DNA of 64,000 nucleotides. Source: Brevibacillus choshinensis. GTDB taxonomy: Bacteria; Bacillota; Bacilli; Brevibacillales; Brevibacillaceae. Below the pieces are notes generated by a model. It saw nothing but the letters and a program-made list of their open reading frames with translations, ran no database searches and had not been told where the DNA came from. Positions within the stretch are counted from its first letter, which is position 1. Each line of letters starts with the position of its first letter. The DNA is taken from NCBI RefSeq assembly GCF_001420695.1, contig NZ_LJJB01000015.1, positions 1 through 64,000 of the forward strand. Direction: 5' to 3'. The translations under genes and the position numbers were made by a program. Shown piece after piece: positions 1 through 9,711 of the stretch.

Positions 1-90
1 AAGCTGGCAAATCATTTAATGATAGACTCATCAACGCTTTCGCTGTTCAGTTTTCAAAGAGCATTTTTTCTGGCGCTCGTGGCGCCGACC
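1..90 (-). ncRNA. 5' leader of an rRNA operon (16S gene lies outside the window)
   Basis: Read on the minus strand, the segment contains TCTTTGAAAACTGAACAG (forward 48-65), a string typical of Bacillales rRNA leaders and 16S-23S spacers. A GGCGC/GCGCC hairpin precedes it (forward 71-85). The text runs out of the window after AATGATTTGCCAGCTT, which resembles the last tens of bases before 16S rRNA in this group. The promoter just upstream supports a leader rather than a spacer. No mature rRNA sequence is inside the window. Confidence 0.72.
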
Positions 91-96
91 TTTTAA

Positions 97-125
97 ACTA
101 TATCAGGTCTCGCCTCTAAAATCAA
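97..125 (-). promoter_or_regulatory. Sigma-A promoter of the rRNA operon
   Basis: On the minus strand TTGATT (forward 120-125) and TATAGT (forward 97-102) are separated by exactly 17 nt, followed by the rRNA leader hairpin. Transcription would run left, out of the window. The AT-rich stretch upstream (about 126-180) could act as an UP element (inference). Confidence 0.75.
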
Positions 126-253
126 GGGTTATTTTTTAGAAGTTCATGTTTTTTTCATTCTCTTTAAAAATACCCTCAAAAGCGACAAGACTTATCTTAT
201 CAAGTTGAAATTAAAAAGGCAAGCAGAAATAGCAGCGATTTTTAACTTTCTTT

Positions 254-1027
254 TCAGGCATCCAAAATAACAGGGATTTCGTGCAGGGAGTCAATGATAG
301 CCGCAGGTACTAGCCCTACTGTCAATTCGTTCCACAAAGCATTTTTAGTCTCTTTTCTCGCTTTCTCGATGCAGAGCTGAATCCCCGCTGGCTCCTTCAC
401 CCTCAGAAGGGGACTCAGGCTTTTCAAATCTGCTGTAAGATTCTTATGAATCAGAATGGCAGCAACGTTACATCGATTGGCTAATTGCACATCATGGTCT
501 AGCCGATCACCCACATGAGCGATTATTTGACCACCTAGCCCTCGCAAAATAGCAGGATCTGGCTTTCCCGCCCCGGCTCGCTCCGGCGTCACCACTTCAT
601 CAAACTTATCAATCAGCCCCAACGCTTCCATAACAGGTGCCTGAAACTTGTAAAAGCCATTCGTCACTGCAGCAAGGAAATACCCTCTTGCTTTCAGATC
701 GGAAAGTAACTCCAATATTCCGCTCTCCAGCAATTTGACTTTAGGAGGGATGGAATGCTTGCGAACTAATGGCTCTATTTCAATGGAATCAGGAACGCCC
801 CACTCGCGAAATCTCTCTCGGAGAATATCATCCCAGTCATACGCCTCAACATAGCGTCCCCCTCTCATGCGCGCCTCATGCTCCACCACCATTTCGGAAA
901 CAACGTCATGCGGACGTCCCAATATTCCAGAGACCATTTCTGTAATCTCCGGAAATACCCACGCCCCAAAAGGATTCTGCATGAGTGTGCCATCTAAATC
1001 AAACGTAATCCAGCGCTTGATGTTCAT
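254..1027 (-). CDS. HAD-superfamily hydrolase coupled to a sugar ABC transporter
   Basis: A 257-residue cytoplasmic haloacid-dehalogenase-type phosphatase. The four HAD motifs are visible: FDLDGTL near residue 11 (nucleophile and acid/base Asp), VTNG (motif II Thr), GKPDPAI (motif III Lys) and HVGDRLDHDV (motif IV metal-binding acids). The substrate cannot be read from the sequence. The chosen ATG overlaps the stop of the upstream permease in an ATGA, so translation is probably coupled; longer in-frame starts lie inside the permease gene. Being last in a sugar-uptake operon, it may dephosphorylate a sugar phosphate or a toxic intermediate (inference). Confidence 0.85.
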   Translation of the reverse strand: MNIKRWITFDLDGTLMQNPFGAWVFPEITEMVSGILGRPHDVVSEMVVEHEARMRGGRYVEAYDWDDILRERFREWGVPDSIEIEPLVRKHSIPPKVKLLESGILELLSDLKARGYFLAAVTNGFYKFQAPVMEALGLIDKFDEVVTPERAGAGKPDPAILRGLGGQIIAHVGDRLDHDVQLANRCNVAAILIHKNLTADLKSLSPLLRVKEPAGIQLCIEKARKETKNALWNELTVGLVPAAIIDSLHEIPVILDA

Positions 1028-1845
1028 TTGATCGCCCCCGAGGTCAGTCCTTCTATAAACTGTTTGGATGCAAATAAAAATGCGATGATCATGGGCATGG
1101 ATGAGATCGTCAAGCTGGCAAATAACAGATTCCATTCCGTATCATACTCCCCGAATAAAGTGAGCACACCCAATGGAATCGTGCTTAACTCCTCACTTTT
1201 CAAAAAGATCAGCGGATAAAAAAAGTCGTTCCACACCCCGATCAAGTGAACAATCCCGACCGTGGCCAGCGCCGGCTTCATCAGTGGCAGGATAATTTTA
1301 TAGTAAACCTGAAACCCGTTGCATCCATCCAGCCTAGCAGATTGGTCCAGCTCTGTCGGTAATGTTTTGAAAAATCCGTAAAACACAAACACGCCGAACG
1401 GAATCCCACCCGCCACGTACAGGATGACCAATGACGTCAGCGTATCCAGCAGCTGCAACTGAAGCATGATCATGTACAGCGGGAGAATAGCCAGCTTCAT
1501 CGGGAGCATCAATCCAATCATAAAGAAAAACAGTACGTACGGGTTCCACCGGAACGGATAGCGGGAAAGGTAAAAGGCAGCCAACGAAGAGATAAACAGG
1601 ATTAAGAATACCGACAGACCGCTAACATAGATACTATTCCATATATACGTACCGAAGTTCACCCGATCCCATACTTCTATGTAATTCTCAACCGATAAAG
1701 AATGCGGAAGCCCTAATGGCGAGGTGAGAATTTCCATATTGCTCTTGAACGAAGATACAATCATAAGAAAAATGGGATAGAGAGCCAAAAAGGCAAAGAA
1801 TAAAAGAATCGCATACTTCGCGTATTGTCCCAGTCGTACGGTCAC
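1024..1845 (-). CDS. Carbohydrate ABC transporter permease, MalG type
   Basis: A 273-residue inner-membrane permease of the binding-protein-dependent sugar importer family, with about six hydrophobic segments. The first is near residues 10-30, and the cytoplasmic EAA loop is visible as LDQSARLDGCNGFQVYYKI. Start is GTG with AGGGAGGT eight bases upstream; the longer frame from 1914 would overlap the preceding permease gene. It lies 16 nt after the first permease gene and is coupled to the HAD gene. Together with that permease it forms the membrane channel. No ATPase gene lies nearby, so it probably uses a shared MsmX-type ATPase (inference). Confidence 0.9.
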   Translation of the reverse strand: MTVRLGQYAKYAILLFFAFLALYPIFLMIVSSFKSNMEILTSPLGLPHSLSVENYIEVWDRVNFGTYIWNSIYVSGLSVFLILFISSLAAFYLSRYPFRWNPYVLFFFMIGLMLPMKLAILPLYMIMLQLQLLDTLTSLVILYVAGGIPFGVFVFYGFFKTLPTELDQSARLDGCNGFQVYYKIILPLMKPALATVGIVHLIGVWNDFFYPLIFLKSEELSTIPLGVLTLFGEYDTEWNLLFASLTISSMPMIIAFLFASKQFIEGLTSGAIK

Positions 1846-1861
1846 GTTTATGACCTCCCTT

Positions 1862-2827
1862 CTATTGTTCGTATTCCTTACGTCGGAAGAAAAAGAGCAG
1901 GATAGCCGTCGCACTCGAAATCATCAAGAAAAGCACCACCGCCAATGCTGAGCCAAGCCCGATTGACTCCCCTCCCGCAACAGAACCAAAAGCGAGGCGA
2001 TAAAAGTAGGTCGCCAGTACATCCGTCGAGAAATAAGGTCCCGCTTGAGAGCCCTGCATGGCAAAGATCAGTTCAAATGCTTCAAACGCACCGATGAAAC
2101 TCAAGATCGTCATCACCATAATCGAGGGCATTGCTAGCGGGACTGTCATTTTCCACAGCATAGTGAGACCGAATGCGCCATCTATTTTGGCAGCGTCGTA
2201 AATTTCTGTAGGGATCGCCTGCAAGCCAGCGAGGAAAATCAGCACTGCAAACCCCAGCCCGTACCAGCTATTGACCAAAATGATCGTGTAAAGCGCTGTA
2301 TCCGGGCTTCCCAGCCAAGGCCTCGCCAACTCTTCTAAGCCAATGAACTTGAGAAACGTATTTAGCGCACCATAGGTAGGATTCAGAATCAGACTAAACA
2401 AGAATCCAACCACGATCACAGACAGCAGCTTTGGCATGAAAATCACCATTTTAAAAAACTCTTTACCGCGGATCTTGCTATTGATGAATAACGCGAGTAG
2501 AAACGCCACAACCAGCTTCGTCAGGACAATACCGATGAAAAAGATGACGTTATGTCCAAGCCCCCGGAAAAAGGTCTCCTTGAAGGGAGATTCAGTAAAC
2601 AGGCGCACGAAGTTTTCTAGACCAATGAATGCTCCCCGCTTCAGTCCATCCCAAGCGAAAAAGCTGTTTAAGAACGCCGAAAAGATCGGGTAAATCTGAA
2701 ACCAAATATAAAAGACGAGCGCCGGCAGCAAAAACAGGTGGACCAGGTGCTTTTTCCAGCTGGTTCTCCGCACTTTTGTAGTCTTCGGCTTTGCCGCACT
2801 CGTTTTTTCCATGACAGGCATGCTCAT
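1862..2827 (-). CDS. Carbohydrate ABC transporter permease, MalF type
   Basis: A 321-residue permease with a basic N-terminus (residues 1-27) and six predicted membrane spans; the first is around residues 30-50 (LFLLPALVFYIWF). The EAA-type loop reads EIYDAAKIDGAFGLTMLWKM. It pairs with the following MalG-type permease. AGGAGG lies 4 nt before this ATG and 10 nt before a second ATG two codons on, so the start is uncertain by two residues. It follows the binding-protein gene by 78 nt with no terminator in between, consistent with one operon. Confidence 0.88.
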   Translation of the reverse strand: MSMPVMEKTSAAKPKTTKVRRTSWKKHLVHLFLLPALVFYIWFQIYPIFSAFLNSFFAWDGLKRGAFIGLENFVRLFTESPFKETFFRGLGHNVIFFIGIVLTKLVVAFLLALFINSKIRGKEFFKMVIFMPKLLSVIVVGFLFSLILNPTYGALNTFLKFIGLEELARPWLGSPDTALYTIILVNSWYGLGFAVLIFLAGLQAIPTEIYDAAKIDGAFGLTMLWKMTVPLAMPSIMVMTILSFIGAFEAFELIFAMQGSQAGPYFSTDVLATYFYRLAFGSVAGGESIGLGSALAVVLFLMISSATAILLFFFRRKEYEQ

Positions 2828-2905
2828 AGCTCCTCCTTCGAAAACGGGTACAGTCAAGCACCCCCACCTAACTGTACCTCCTTTTTCTTCACTCGATAGC
2901 TGCCG

Positions 2906-4216
2906 CTACTTTTTCGGTTTGAACCACTTATCGGCCGAAGCCTGCGTATCCTCCGCCACTTTATCTACTGTGAGTTTATTGATGTACATCCCCTGCAACG
3001 AGTCTTCAAAGGTCGTCTTGGTTGTCGGTGTCCCTTCCCCAAAGTGAACAAGCATCAGGAAAGGCGCCATGCTCTTCTCGCTAAGCTGAGTCATTTTCTG
3101 TACCAATGGATGCTTTGGCACTACACCGGCAATAGCACTCAGACGACTCAAATCATCACTGAACATCTGACCAAACTCTTTGGATGCGAGGAATTCCATA
3201 AAGATTTTTGCTTCTTCCGGGTGCTTGGTCGCTTTTACGACACCGTATGAACCGTCTACCCAGTTAATCATCGGTGCCTCTCCTCCCTTTTCCTTGGCAA
3301 GACCAGGGAGGATGTCGATCGGGAGGTCAGGGCTTTGCTTTTCAAACGTTTCTAATCGATAGCTGCCATTGATGTACATCGCAGCCTTGCCAGTGTAAAA
3401 GAGTGCCTGGGCGTCCTTGTCATCGATACCGATAAAATCGGGAGGGAAAAACGGCGTTAGTTCTTGCATGCGTTTGATGGATTCCTTGAAGGCATCATCA
3501 TTAAAATTGGCTTCTCCGGAGAGCATCTTTTCCACGTAGTCGTTGCCACCATACGCGCTCGTTCCAATTACGCTATGGGCAATCGATAATAAATAAGCGG
3601 CTTTACCCGCTTGAGCGATAGGGATGATCCCTTTTGCCTTCAGAGCCTGAGACACTTGGATCAACTCATCCCAGGTCTGGGGCGGCTGCACCCCATTGTC
3701 CTCCAGTATTTTTTTGTTGTAGAAAATCACTGCTGAATTGATGGAAAGTGGTACGCCATATACTTTTTGGTCGGTCCCTCGTGCTGAATCGAGATACGGT
3801 TTGGGAATATCCTGCACTCCCTTTACATCGTCGATCGGCAGCAGGTAGCCCGCATCCGCGATCGATGTCGCACCCGAATACGGACGCAATTGGACGATGT
3901 CGACTCCAGTTCCCGCTGTCAAGGAATTGCTCAGGATCGTGTTGTACTCCGTCGATTTGAACGGCTTGAATTTCACTTTGATGTTGGCATGCTGCTTTTC
4001 AAACTCTGCGATAAACTTGGCGTACGCATCTTTGTCCTCTGGTCGCCAGCTGTACATCACTAGCTCGACCGGCTCCCCTTTAGCCGGTTCTACAGCAGGT
4101 GTTGGCGCTGACCCAGTAGCCTGCCCACCCGTATTTGACGAAGGCGGACTACTGCTACACGCACTCGCTACCAGCATCAGAATTGCACAAAACAGCCAAA
4201 CTCCTACACGTCTCAT
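2906..4216 (-). CDS. Sugar-binding lipoprotein of an ABC importer
   Basis: A 436-residue extracellular solute-binding protein of family 1. It has a lipoprotein signal peptide with lipobox VASAC at about residues 17-21, then a Ser/Pro/Thr-rich linker, then the mature domain with typical features such as YNKKILEDNG and ALFYTGKAAMYING. The ATG is set by GGAGG 9 nt upstream. It is the first gene of the operon SBP-permease-permease-HAD. The ligand cannot be decided from sequence, and no regulator or glycoside hydrolase is adjacent to help. The 200 bp upstream have AT-rich promoter-like text but no convincing -35/-10 pair or cre site. Confidence 0.88.
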   Translation of the reverse strand: MRRVGVWLFCAILMLVASACSSSPPSSNTGGQATGSAPTPAVEPAKGEPVELVMYSWRPEDKDAYAKFIAEFEKQHANIKVKFKPFKSTEYNTILSNSLTAGTGVDIVQLRPYSGATSIADAGYLLPIDDVKGVQDIPKPYLDSARGTDQKVYGVPLSINSAVIFYNKKILEDNGVQPPQTWDELIQVSQALKAKGIIPIAQAGKAAYLLSIAHSVIGTSAYGGNDYVEKMLSGEANFNDDAFKESIKRMQELTPFFPPDFIGIDDKDAQALFYTGKAAMYINGSYRLETFEKQSPDLPIDILPGLAKEKGGEAPMINWVDGSYGVVKATKHPEEAKIFMEFLASKEFGQMFSDDLSRLSAIAGVVPKHPLVQKMTQLSEKSMAPFLMLVHFGEGTPTTKTTFEDSLQGMYINKLTVDKVAEDTQASADKWFKPKK

Positions 4217-4353
4217 TGCCAATCTCCTCCATTCGAGATGTTTGAGTTACGTCTCCTTTGTGTTCCTCTCTTTGTAGTAATATTTAGTATTCAAACTCGA
4301 ATTTCAGAAACAAATTTTCTAAAAAAGTTACAATTTTCTAATAATAAAGCACA

Positions 4354-4386
4354 CAAAAAAAGAGACAGACGATTGTCTGCCTCTCT
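4354..4386 (-). terminator. Rho-independent terminator of groES-groEL
   Basis: On the minus strand a 10-bp stem, AGAGGCAGAC/GTCTGTCTCT (one G-U pair, AATC loop), is followed by a run of eight T. It lies about 30 nt past the groEL stop. Confidence 0.9.
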
Positions 4387-4416
4387 TTGCGAAAAACGGC
4401 GAGCCGCTTTTCTTTC

Positions 4417-6048
<1,632 letters not shown>

Positions 6049-6097
6049 CTAATCTCTACCTCCTATTATGTGTTGGTTTCGTTCAAATTCCTATGTC

Positions 6098-6382
6098 TTA
6101 ACCGATGATCGCCAGGATATCGGATTCGCGCAGCACGAGGTATTCTTTATTGTCTACCTTCACTTCAGTACCAGCGTATTTGGAGAAGATTACTTTATCG
6201 CCGTCTTTTACTTCCAACGCGATGCGCTCGCCGTTGTCAGCAACACGACCAGAACCGACTGCGATTACGCGGCCTTCTTGCGGTTTTTCCTTTGCAGAAT
6301 CAGGCAAAACGATCCCGCTTACAGTCGTTTCGTCTTTGGAGATAGCTTCGATTACCACACGGTCACCCAATGGCTTAAGCAC
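6098..6382 (-). CDS. groS: Co-chaperonin GroES
   Basis: A 94-residue 10-kDa lid of the GroEL chamber, the usual family length. It begins [12 protein letters not shown], carries the mobile-loop TTVSGIVLP and ends [11 protein letters not shown]. The start is GTG with GAGGAGG 9 nt upstream; the upstream in-frame codons would run into the ribosome binding site. It is first in the groES-groEL operon. Confidence 0.98.
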   Translation of the reverse strand: MLKPLGDRVVIEAISKDETTVSGIVLPDSAKEKPQEGRVIAVGSGRVADNGERIALEVKDGDKVIFSKYAGTEVKVDNKEYLVLRESDILAIIG

Positions 6383-6428
6383 TAAAAACACCCTCCTCAA
6401 AAAATGTAGGTAAACAGATTTTCTGTTG

Positions 6429-6455
6429 TTAGCACTCGACTGATATGAGTGCTAA
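6429..6455 (-). promoter_or_regulatory. CIRCE element (HrcA operator)
   Basis: A perfect TTAGCACTC-N9-GAGTGCTAA inverted repeat just downstream of the -10 box of the groES promoter. This is the exact consensus bound by the HrcA heat-shock repressor in Firmicutes. hrcA itself is not in the window. Confidence 0.98.
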
Positions 6456-6467
6456 CACCCAATTCCT

Positions 6468-6496
6468 ATAATAATGAATCACTATCTACTTTGCAA
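6468..6496 (-). promoter_or_regulatory. Sigma-A promoter of groES-groEL
   Basis: On the minus strand TTGCAA (6491-6496) and TATTAT (6468-6473) are separated by 17 nt, with CIRCE beginning about 12 nt downstream of the -10 box. This is the usual layout of HrcA-repressed promoters. Confidence 0.85.
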
Positions 6497-6645
6497 GTAG
6501 TTTCCCTCACTTTTTTCCATCTGTCACCCAATAGGTAGTCAATTCTCGCAGATTCCTCCTCTATCAAAATGTGTTCTACCAAACCGTCCCGCTCATATAA
6601 ATCAGATAGAGAATCCAGACAAGCTCTCGAAGGAGGAAGCCGCAT

Positions 6646-7968
6646 ATGCGTAAATGGCTGCTGATTGGACTAACCGTCCTCTCTATTGTAGGCATCAGCC
6701 GTTTCTTCACATCCGATCACTCGTCCCTAATCCGGGTCAACCTCTACCCTTCCACCCTTTACTGGGATGGTCGCGAAGTCGTTTCCAGCCAGAAAACCAA
6801 CCCCATGCAGGAATTGCCTCCCACCCTGGAGTACAAAGGCACTCTCTACGTTCCTTTATCTATGATCGGCCGCCAGTTGAACAAACCGGTAGGCTGGGAT
6901 GATACTACGTACTCTGCCTGGGTGGGACAACCTCCTGCTGTAGTGGCGAAACAACCTTTAGTAGATACGACACCTGTTGTGGTTCCCGCTTCGGCTCCCA
7001 TCCATGTACTAGCAAATACGAGCGCTACTGCTACAAACAGCTCAGCAAAGACGACCACCAAGTCAGACCAGCCAAACTCCCTCTTTGGCCTCACCCTCGG
7101 AATGTCGTCAGCAGACGTAACCAAGCGAATGGGAAACCCGGCACACAAGGATCCCAGCAGTCTCGGCTACCAGTGGTGGATCTACAACAGCGATCCAGCC
7201 CAATATGTACAAGTAGGCATTGCAAACGGAAAGGTAGTGGATCTGTACTCCCTCGCCCCGCAGGCAAAACTGGGAGACATCGGGGTCGGAACGGCTCTGC
7301 AGGCTCTGGAACGACAGCATCCTCTGCAAAATGTCGTCACGTTCACCTATCTGGGAGCTAACATCCAAATCACCAACCAGAAGCAGCAGCGTCCGCTCGT
7401 CATGGAAAACGGAATCGCTTCCATTTACTATTTGGACAAGCAAAACAACGACAAAGTGACGGCGCTACGATTGATCGATACACAGATGCTTTTGCGCGGC
7501 GGATTTTACGAAACCAAATGGACGTATCAAGGACAAGCTCCCGATTTTGACCCACCAGCCCTCAGTGTAAAAGAGCGGGAATCCGTCAACATCGCGTACG
7601 AACGACAAATCTTGGATCTGGTAAACGTCTCGCGCTTCCGCTCCAAGCTGCCCCCCCTACAATGGAACGAGATGGCAGCCCAAGTGGCAAGAAAGCACAG
7701 TCTCGATATGGAAAGCAACGACTTCTTTGACCACGTCTCTGCTACAACTGGCAGTGACCCGTTTGATCGATTAAAACAAGCGAGCATCTCGTACCGCATG
7801 GCTGGAGAGAATATTGCCGCAGGTTATCCTGATGCCATCGAGGCACACGAAAGCTGGATGAACAGCCCCGGGCATCGGAAAAACGTGCTCGAAAAAGGCT
7901 TCACCCAGCTCGGCGTGGGGGTCATCACGGATTACTACACACAAACCTTCCTCACCCCCGCTCAGTAA
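6646..7968 (+). CDS. Secreted or membrane-anchored CAP-domain protein (YlbC/YkwD type)
   Basis: A 440-residue protein with an N-terminal signal or anchor (residues 1-20), a copper-amine-oxidase-N-like stalk domain (about 25-85), a Thr/Ser-rich linker (about 100-145), a CAP-associated domain (about 147-285, starting SLFGLTLGMSSADV), and a C-terminal SCP/CAP domain (about 318-438). The CAP domain is marked by HSLDMESNDFFDHVS, GENIAAGY and SWMNSPGHRKNVL. Start is ATG with AAGGAGGAAG upstream. The gene is divergent from groES. Its function is unknown; CAP proteins of spore formers are often cell-wall- or spore-associated. It ends abruptly after the CAP core (FLTPAQ). Confidence 0.85.
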   Translation: MRKWLLIGLTVLSIVGISRFFTSDHSSLIRVNLYPSTLYWDGREVVSSQKTNPMQELPPTLEYKGTLYVPLSMIGRQLNKPVGWDDTTYSAWVGQPPAVVAKQPLVDTTPVVVPASAPIHVLANTSATATNSSAKTTTKSDQPNSLFGLTLGMSSADVTKRMGNPAHKDPSSLGYQWWIYNSDPAQYVQVGIANGKVVDLYSLAPQAKLGDIGVGTALQALERQHPLQNVVTFTYLGANIQITNQKQQRPLVMENGIASIYYLDKQNNDKVTALRLIDTQMLLRGGFYETKWTYQGQAPDFDPPALSVKERESVNIAYERQILDLVNVSRFRSKLPPLQWNEMAAQVARKHSLDMESNDFFDHVSATTGSDPFDRLKQASISYRMAGENIAAGYPDAIEAHESWMNSPGHRKNVLEKGFTQLGVGVITDYYTQTFLTPAQ

Positions 7969-7994
7969 AGACGACGTCCTACCTAACGAAAGAT

Positions 7995-8414
7995 CTATGG
8001 AAGCTTGACCTGCTCTCTCAGCTTTTTGACACTCCCTGAAAATTCTACGACGACGGTCTCGTATTGCTTGGTATGCAAAATGAGCCATGGCGGTCTGCTG
8101 CCCTGCTTGGGCATAATGACGAACATTTCTGAGATATCGGCATCAATGCCTGCCGACCGTAGCGCCAGGTGTTTAGGAGGAATCAATGGGATTTTCACAA
8201 TCATCACATGATCGAGAGACGGATTAAATTCTAGAACACGCCCGCTCACGCTATCCAGCATGTGCTGTGCCTCTGCTTGCAAAGCTGCTGTATTGTCGAA
8301 AGTCGCTACGACCTTTTGCTGGTCCGAGTCAAACAACTCAATCTGCTCTGCTGTCGTTGCTATAGCCGTTTCACCTGACGAGAAGAACAGTGCCAAACAT
8401 AGTAGCAGCCACAT
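7995..8414 (-). CDS. Small secreted protein of unknown function
   Basis: A 139-residue protein with a signal peptide (MWLLLCLALFFSSGETAIA) and a mature domain of about 115 residues without cysteines, ending in a beta-rich pattern (ETVVVEFSGSVKKLREQV). I do not recognise the family. The ATG is chosen for AGGAGGTG 8 nt upstream; the frame stays open further but would cross the tatC terminator. It lies downstream of tatC on the same strand but beyond a strong terminator, so it is probably its own unit. Confidence 0.6.
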   Translation of the reverse strand: MWLLLCLALFFSSGETAIATTAEQIELFDSDQQKVVATFDNTAALQAEAQHMLDSVSGRVLEFNPSLDHVMIVKIPLIPPKHLALRSAGIDADISEMFVIMPKQGSRPPWLILHTKQYETVVVEFSGSVKKLREQVKLP

Positions 8415-8464
8415 AAAAGGAGCACCTCCTATCATAACCGTACTAGTATTGCCCACTTCCTTTT

Positions 8465-8507
8465 GAAAATACGAAAGTCTCCTGTCGTCATAACAGGAGA
8501 CTTTCGT
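8465..8507 (-). terminator. Terminator of tatA-tatC
   Basis: A perfect 15-bp stem (8471-8485 with 8493-8507, 7-nt loop) lies 11 nt past the tatC stop. The minus-strand 3' side is T-rich (ATTTTC). The plus strand also follows with GTTTGTTT, so it may act both ways. Confidence 0.88.
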
Positions 8508-8517
8508 TTGTTTATTG

Positions 8518-9291
8518 CTAGCGAACCGCTTCATCCGTCTCGTAGCCGTACTCACTTTCCCATTCTGCTTGTTCCTTCAGCTGTTTGCGGTAGACAATTC
8601 TCGACAGCCAAATACTCATTTCATAGAGAAGGAGCAACGGAATCGTAACCAGGATATCGCTGACAATCTCAGGCGGTGTCAAGGTAATCCCGACGACCGC
8701 GAGACCAAAATAAGCGAACCGGCGCATTTTCGCAAGCCTCATCGGATTCAAGATACGAATTCGGGTCAGGAACATCACGATGATTGGGAGCTGGAACAGC
8801 ACGCCGAACGGAATCACCATATTGAACAAAAACCCGAAGTACTCTGCGATCCCGTAATTTGGGTCTGCCCCAATGCTCGCCGTCATTTTGGTCATGAACT
8901 GCATAATCATCGGAAAGACGACGTAGTACCCGAACACAATCCCTATCAGAAACAGAAAGCACGCAGCCGGAATGAAATAGAGGGAACCTCGCTTTTCACT
9001 CACGGCCAATCCCGGAGAGACAAACCTCCATAAATGGTACAAGGCTACCGGTAAAGTCACCACAATCCCTATCAGAAACGCAAACTGCATATATACACGA
9101 AGCGCATCTGACGGATGCAGGGAAATAATCGGCACACCATCTGTAATGGGTTCTTGCTTGAGATACTCAATGAGTGGACCAGCTAAAAAGAAGCCGGCAA
9201 TCAATGCGACAATAAATACGGCCAGCACCCACATAATGCGTTTTCGCAGTTCTGTCAAGTGTTCGACCACTGTCATTTCTTGATCTTTCAT
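8518..9291 (-). CDS. tatC: Twin-arginine translocase subunit TatC
   Basis: A 257-residue polytopic membrane protein that recognises twin-arginine signal peptides. It starts with the conserved region MTVVEHLTELRKRI (cytoplasmic N-terminus, Glu and Arg key residues), then six membrane spans, with FVSPGL and the conserved PFGVLFQLP segment in the middle. ATG is preferred for AAGGTGG just upstream; a GTG six codons earlier abuts the tatA stop and is possible. It is transcribed with tatA, which lies 18 nt before it. In B. subtilis the tatAy-tatCy pair occupies the matching place in the ydi block. Confidence 0.96.
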   Translation of the reverse strand: MKDQEMTVVEHLTELRKRIMWVLAVFIVALIAGFFLAGPLIEYLKQEPITDGVPIISLHPSDALRVYMQFAFLIGIVVTLPVALYHLWRFVSPGLAVSEKRGSLYFIPAACFLFLIGIVFGYYVVFPMIMQFMTKMTASIGADPNYGIAEYFGFLFNMVIPFGVLFQLPIIVMFLTRIRILNPMRLAKMRRFAYFGLAVVGITLTPPEIVSDILVTIPLLLLYEMSIWLSRIVYRKQLKEQAEWESEYGYETDEAVR

Positions 9292-9309
9292 GGCAACCAC
9301 CTTGCCCAC

Positions 9310-9669
9310 CTATGCCTTTTGTTGTTCCTTTTCCATTTGGGAACGTTCTACTTCCATCTTTTCACGAATCTCTTTTTCAATGCGCTCCCGTTCCAGACGT
9401 TCGCGAATTTCGCGTTCGATCTTTTCACGATCAAACGCATCCTTTTCTGTGATGACAGCCGTTTTGGCAACAGTCGCATCCTTGGCTTGCTCTTTGCGCT
9501 TTGTCTCATCCTCATCATCGTCATCACTCGTCAAGCTGCGAGTGGCATTTTTAAATTCCTTAAGAGTATGTCCGACTGCACGCCCCAGTTCTGGAAGCTT
9601 CTTCGGTCCGAATAATACCAATGCCAAGATCAAAATCAAAATCAGTCCAGGAATCCCAATTGTGCTCAT
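9310..9669 (-). CDS. tatA: Twin-arginine translocase subunit TatA with a long charged tail
   Basis: A 119-residue protein. One N-terminal membrane helix (residues 6-20) is followed by the [14 protein letters not shown] hinge and an amphipathic helix, all hallmarks of TatA/E. The C-terminal half is a highly charged acidic stretch (DDDDED near 50) and then a Glu/Arg/Lys helix of about 40 residues likely to be coiled coil ([19 protein letters not shown]). That makes it much longer than B. subtilis TatAy (about 57 residues). AAGGAGT precedes the ATG. It is the first gene of tatA-tatC. Confidence 0.95.
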   Translation of the reverse strand: MSTIGIPGLILILILALVLFGPKKLPELGRAVGHTLKEFKNATRSLTSDDDDEDETKRKEQAKDATVAKTAVITEKDAFDREKIEREIRERLERERIEKEIREKMEVERSQMEKEQQKA

Positions 9670-9711
9670 GCGCTTTCACTCCTTTTTCCTGTTAGTTTCC
9701 AGTCTAACCAA

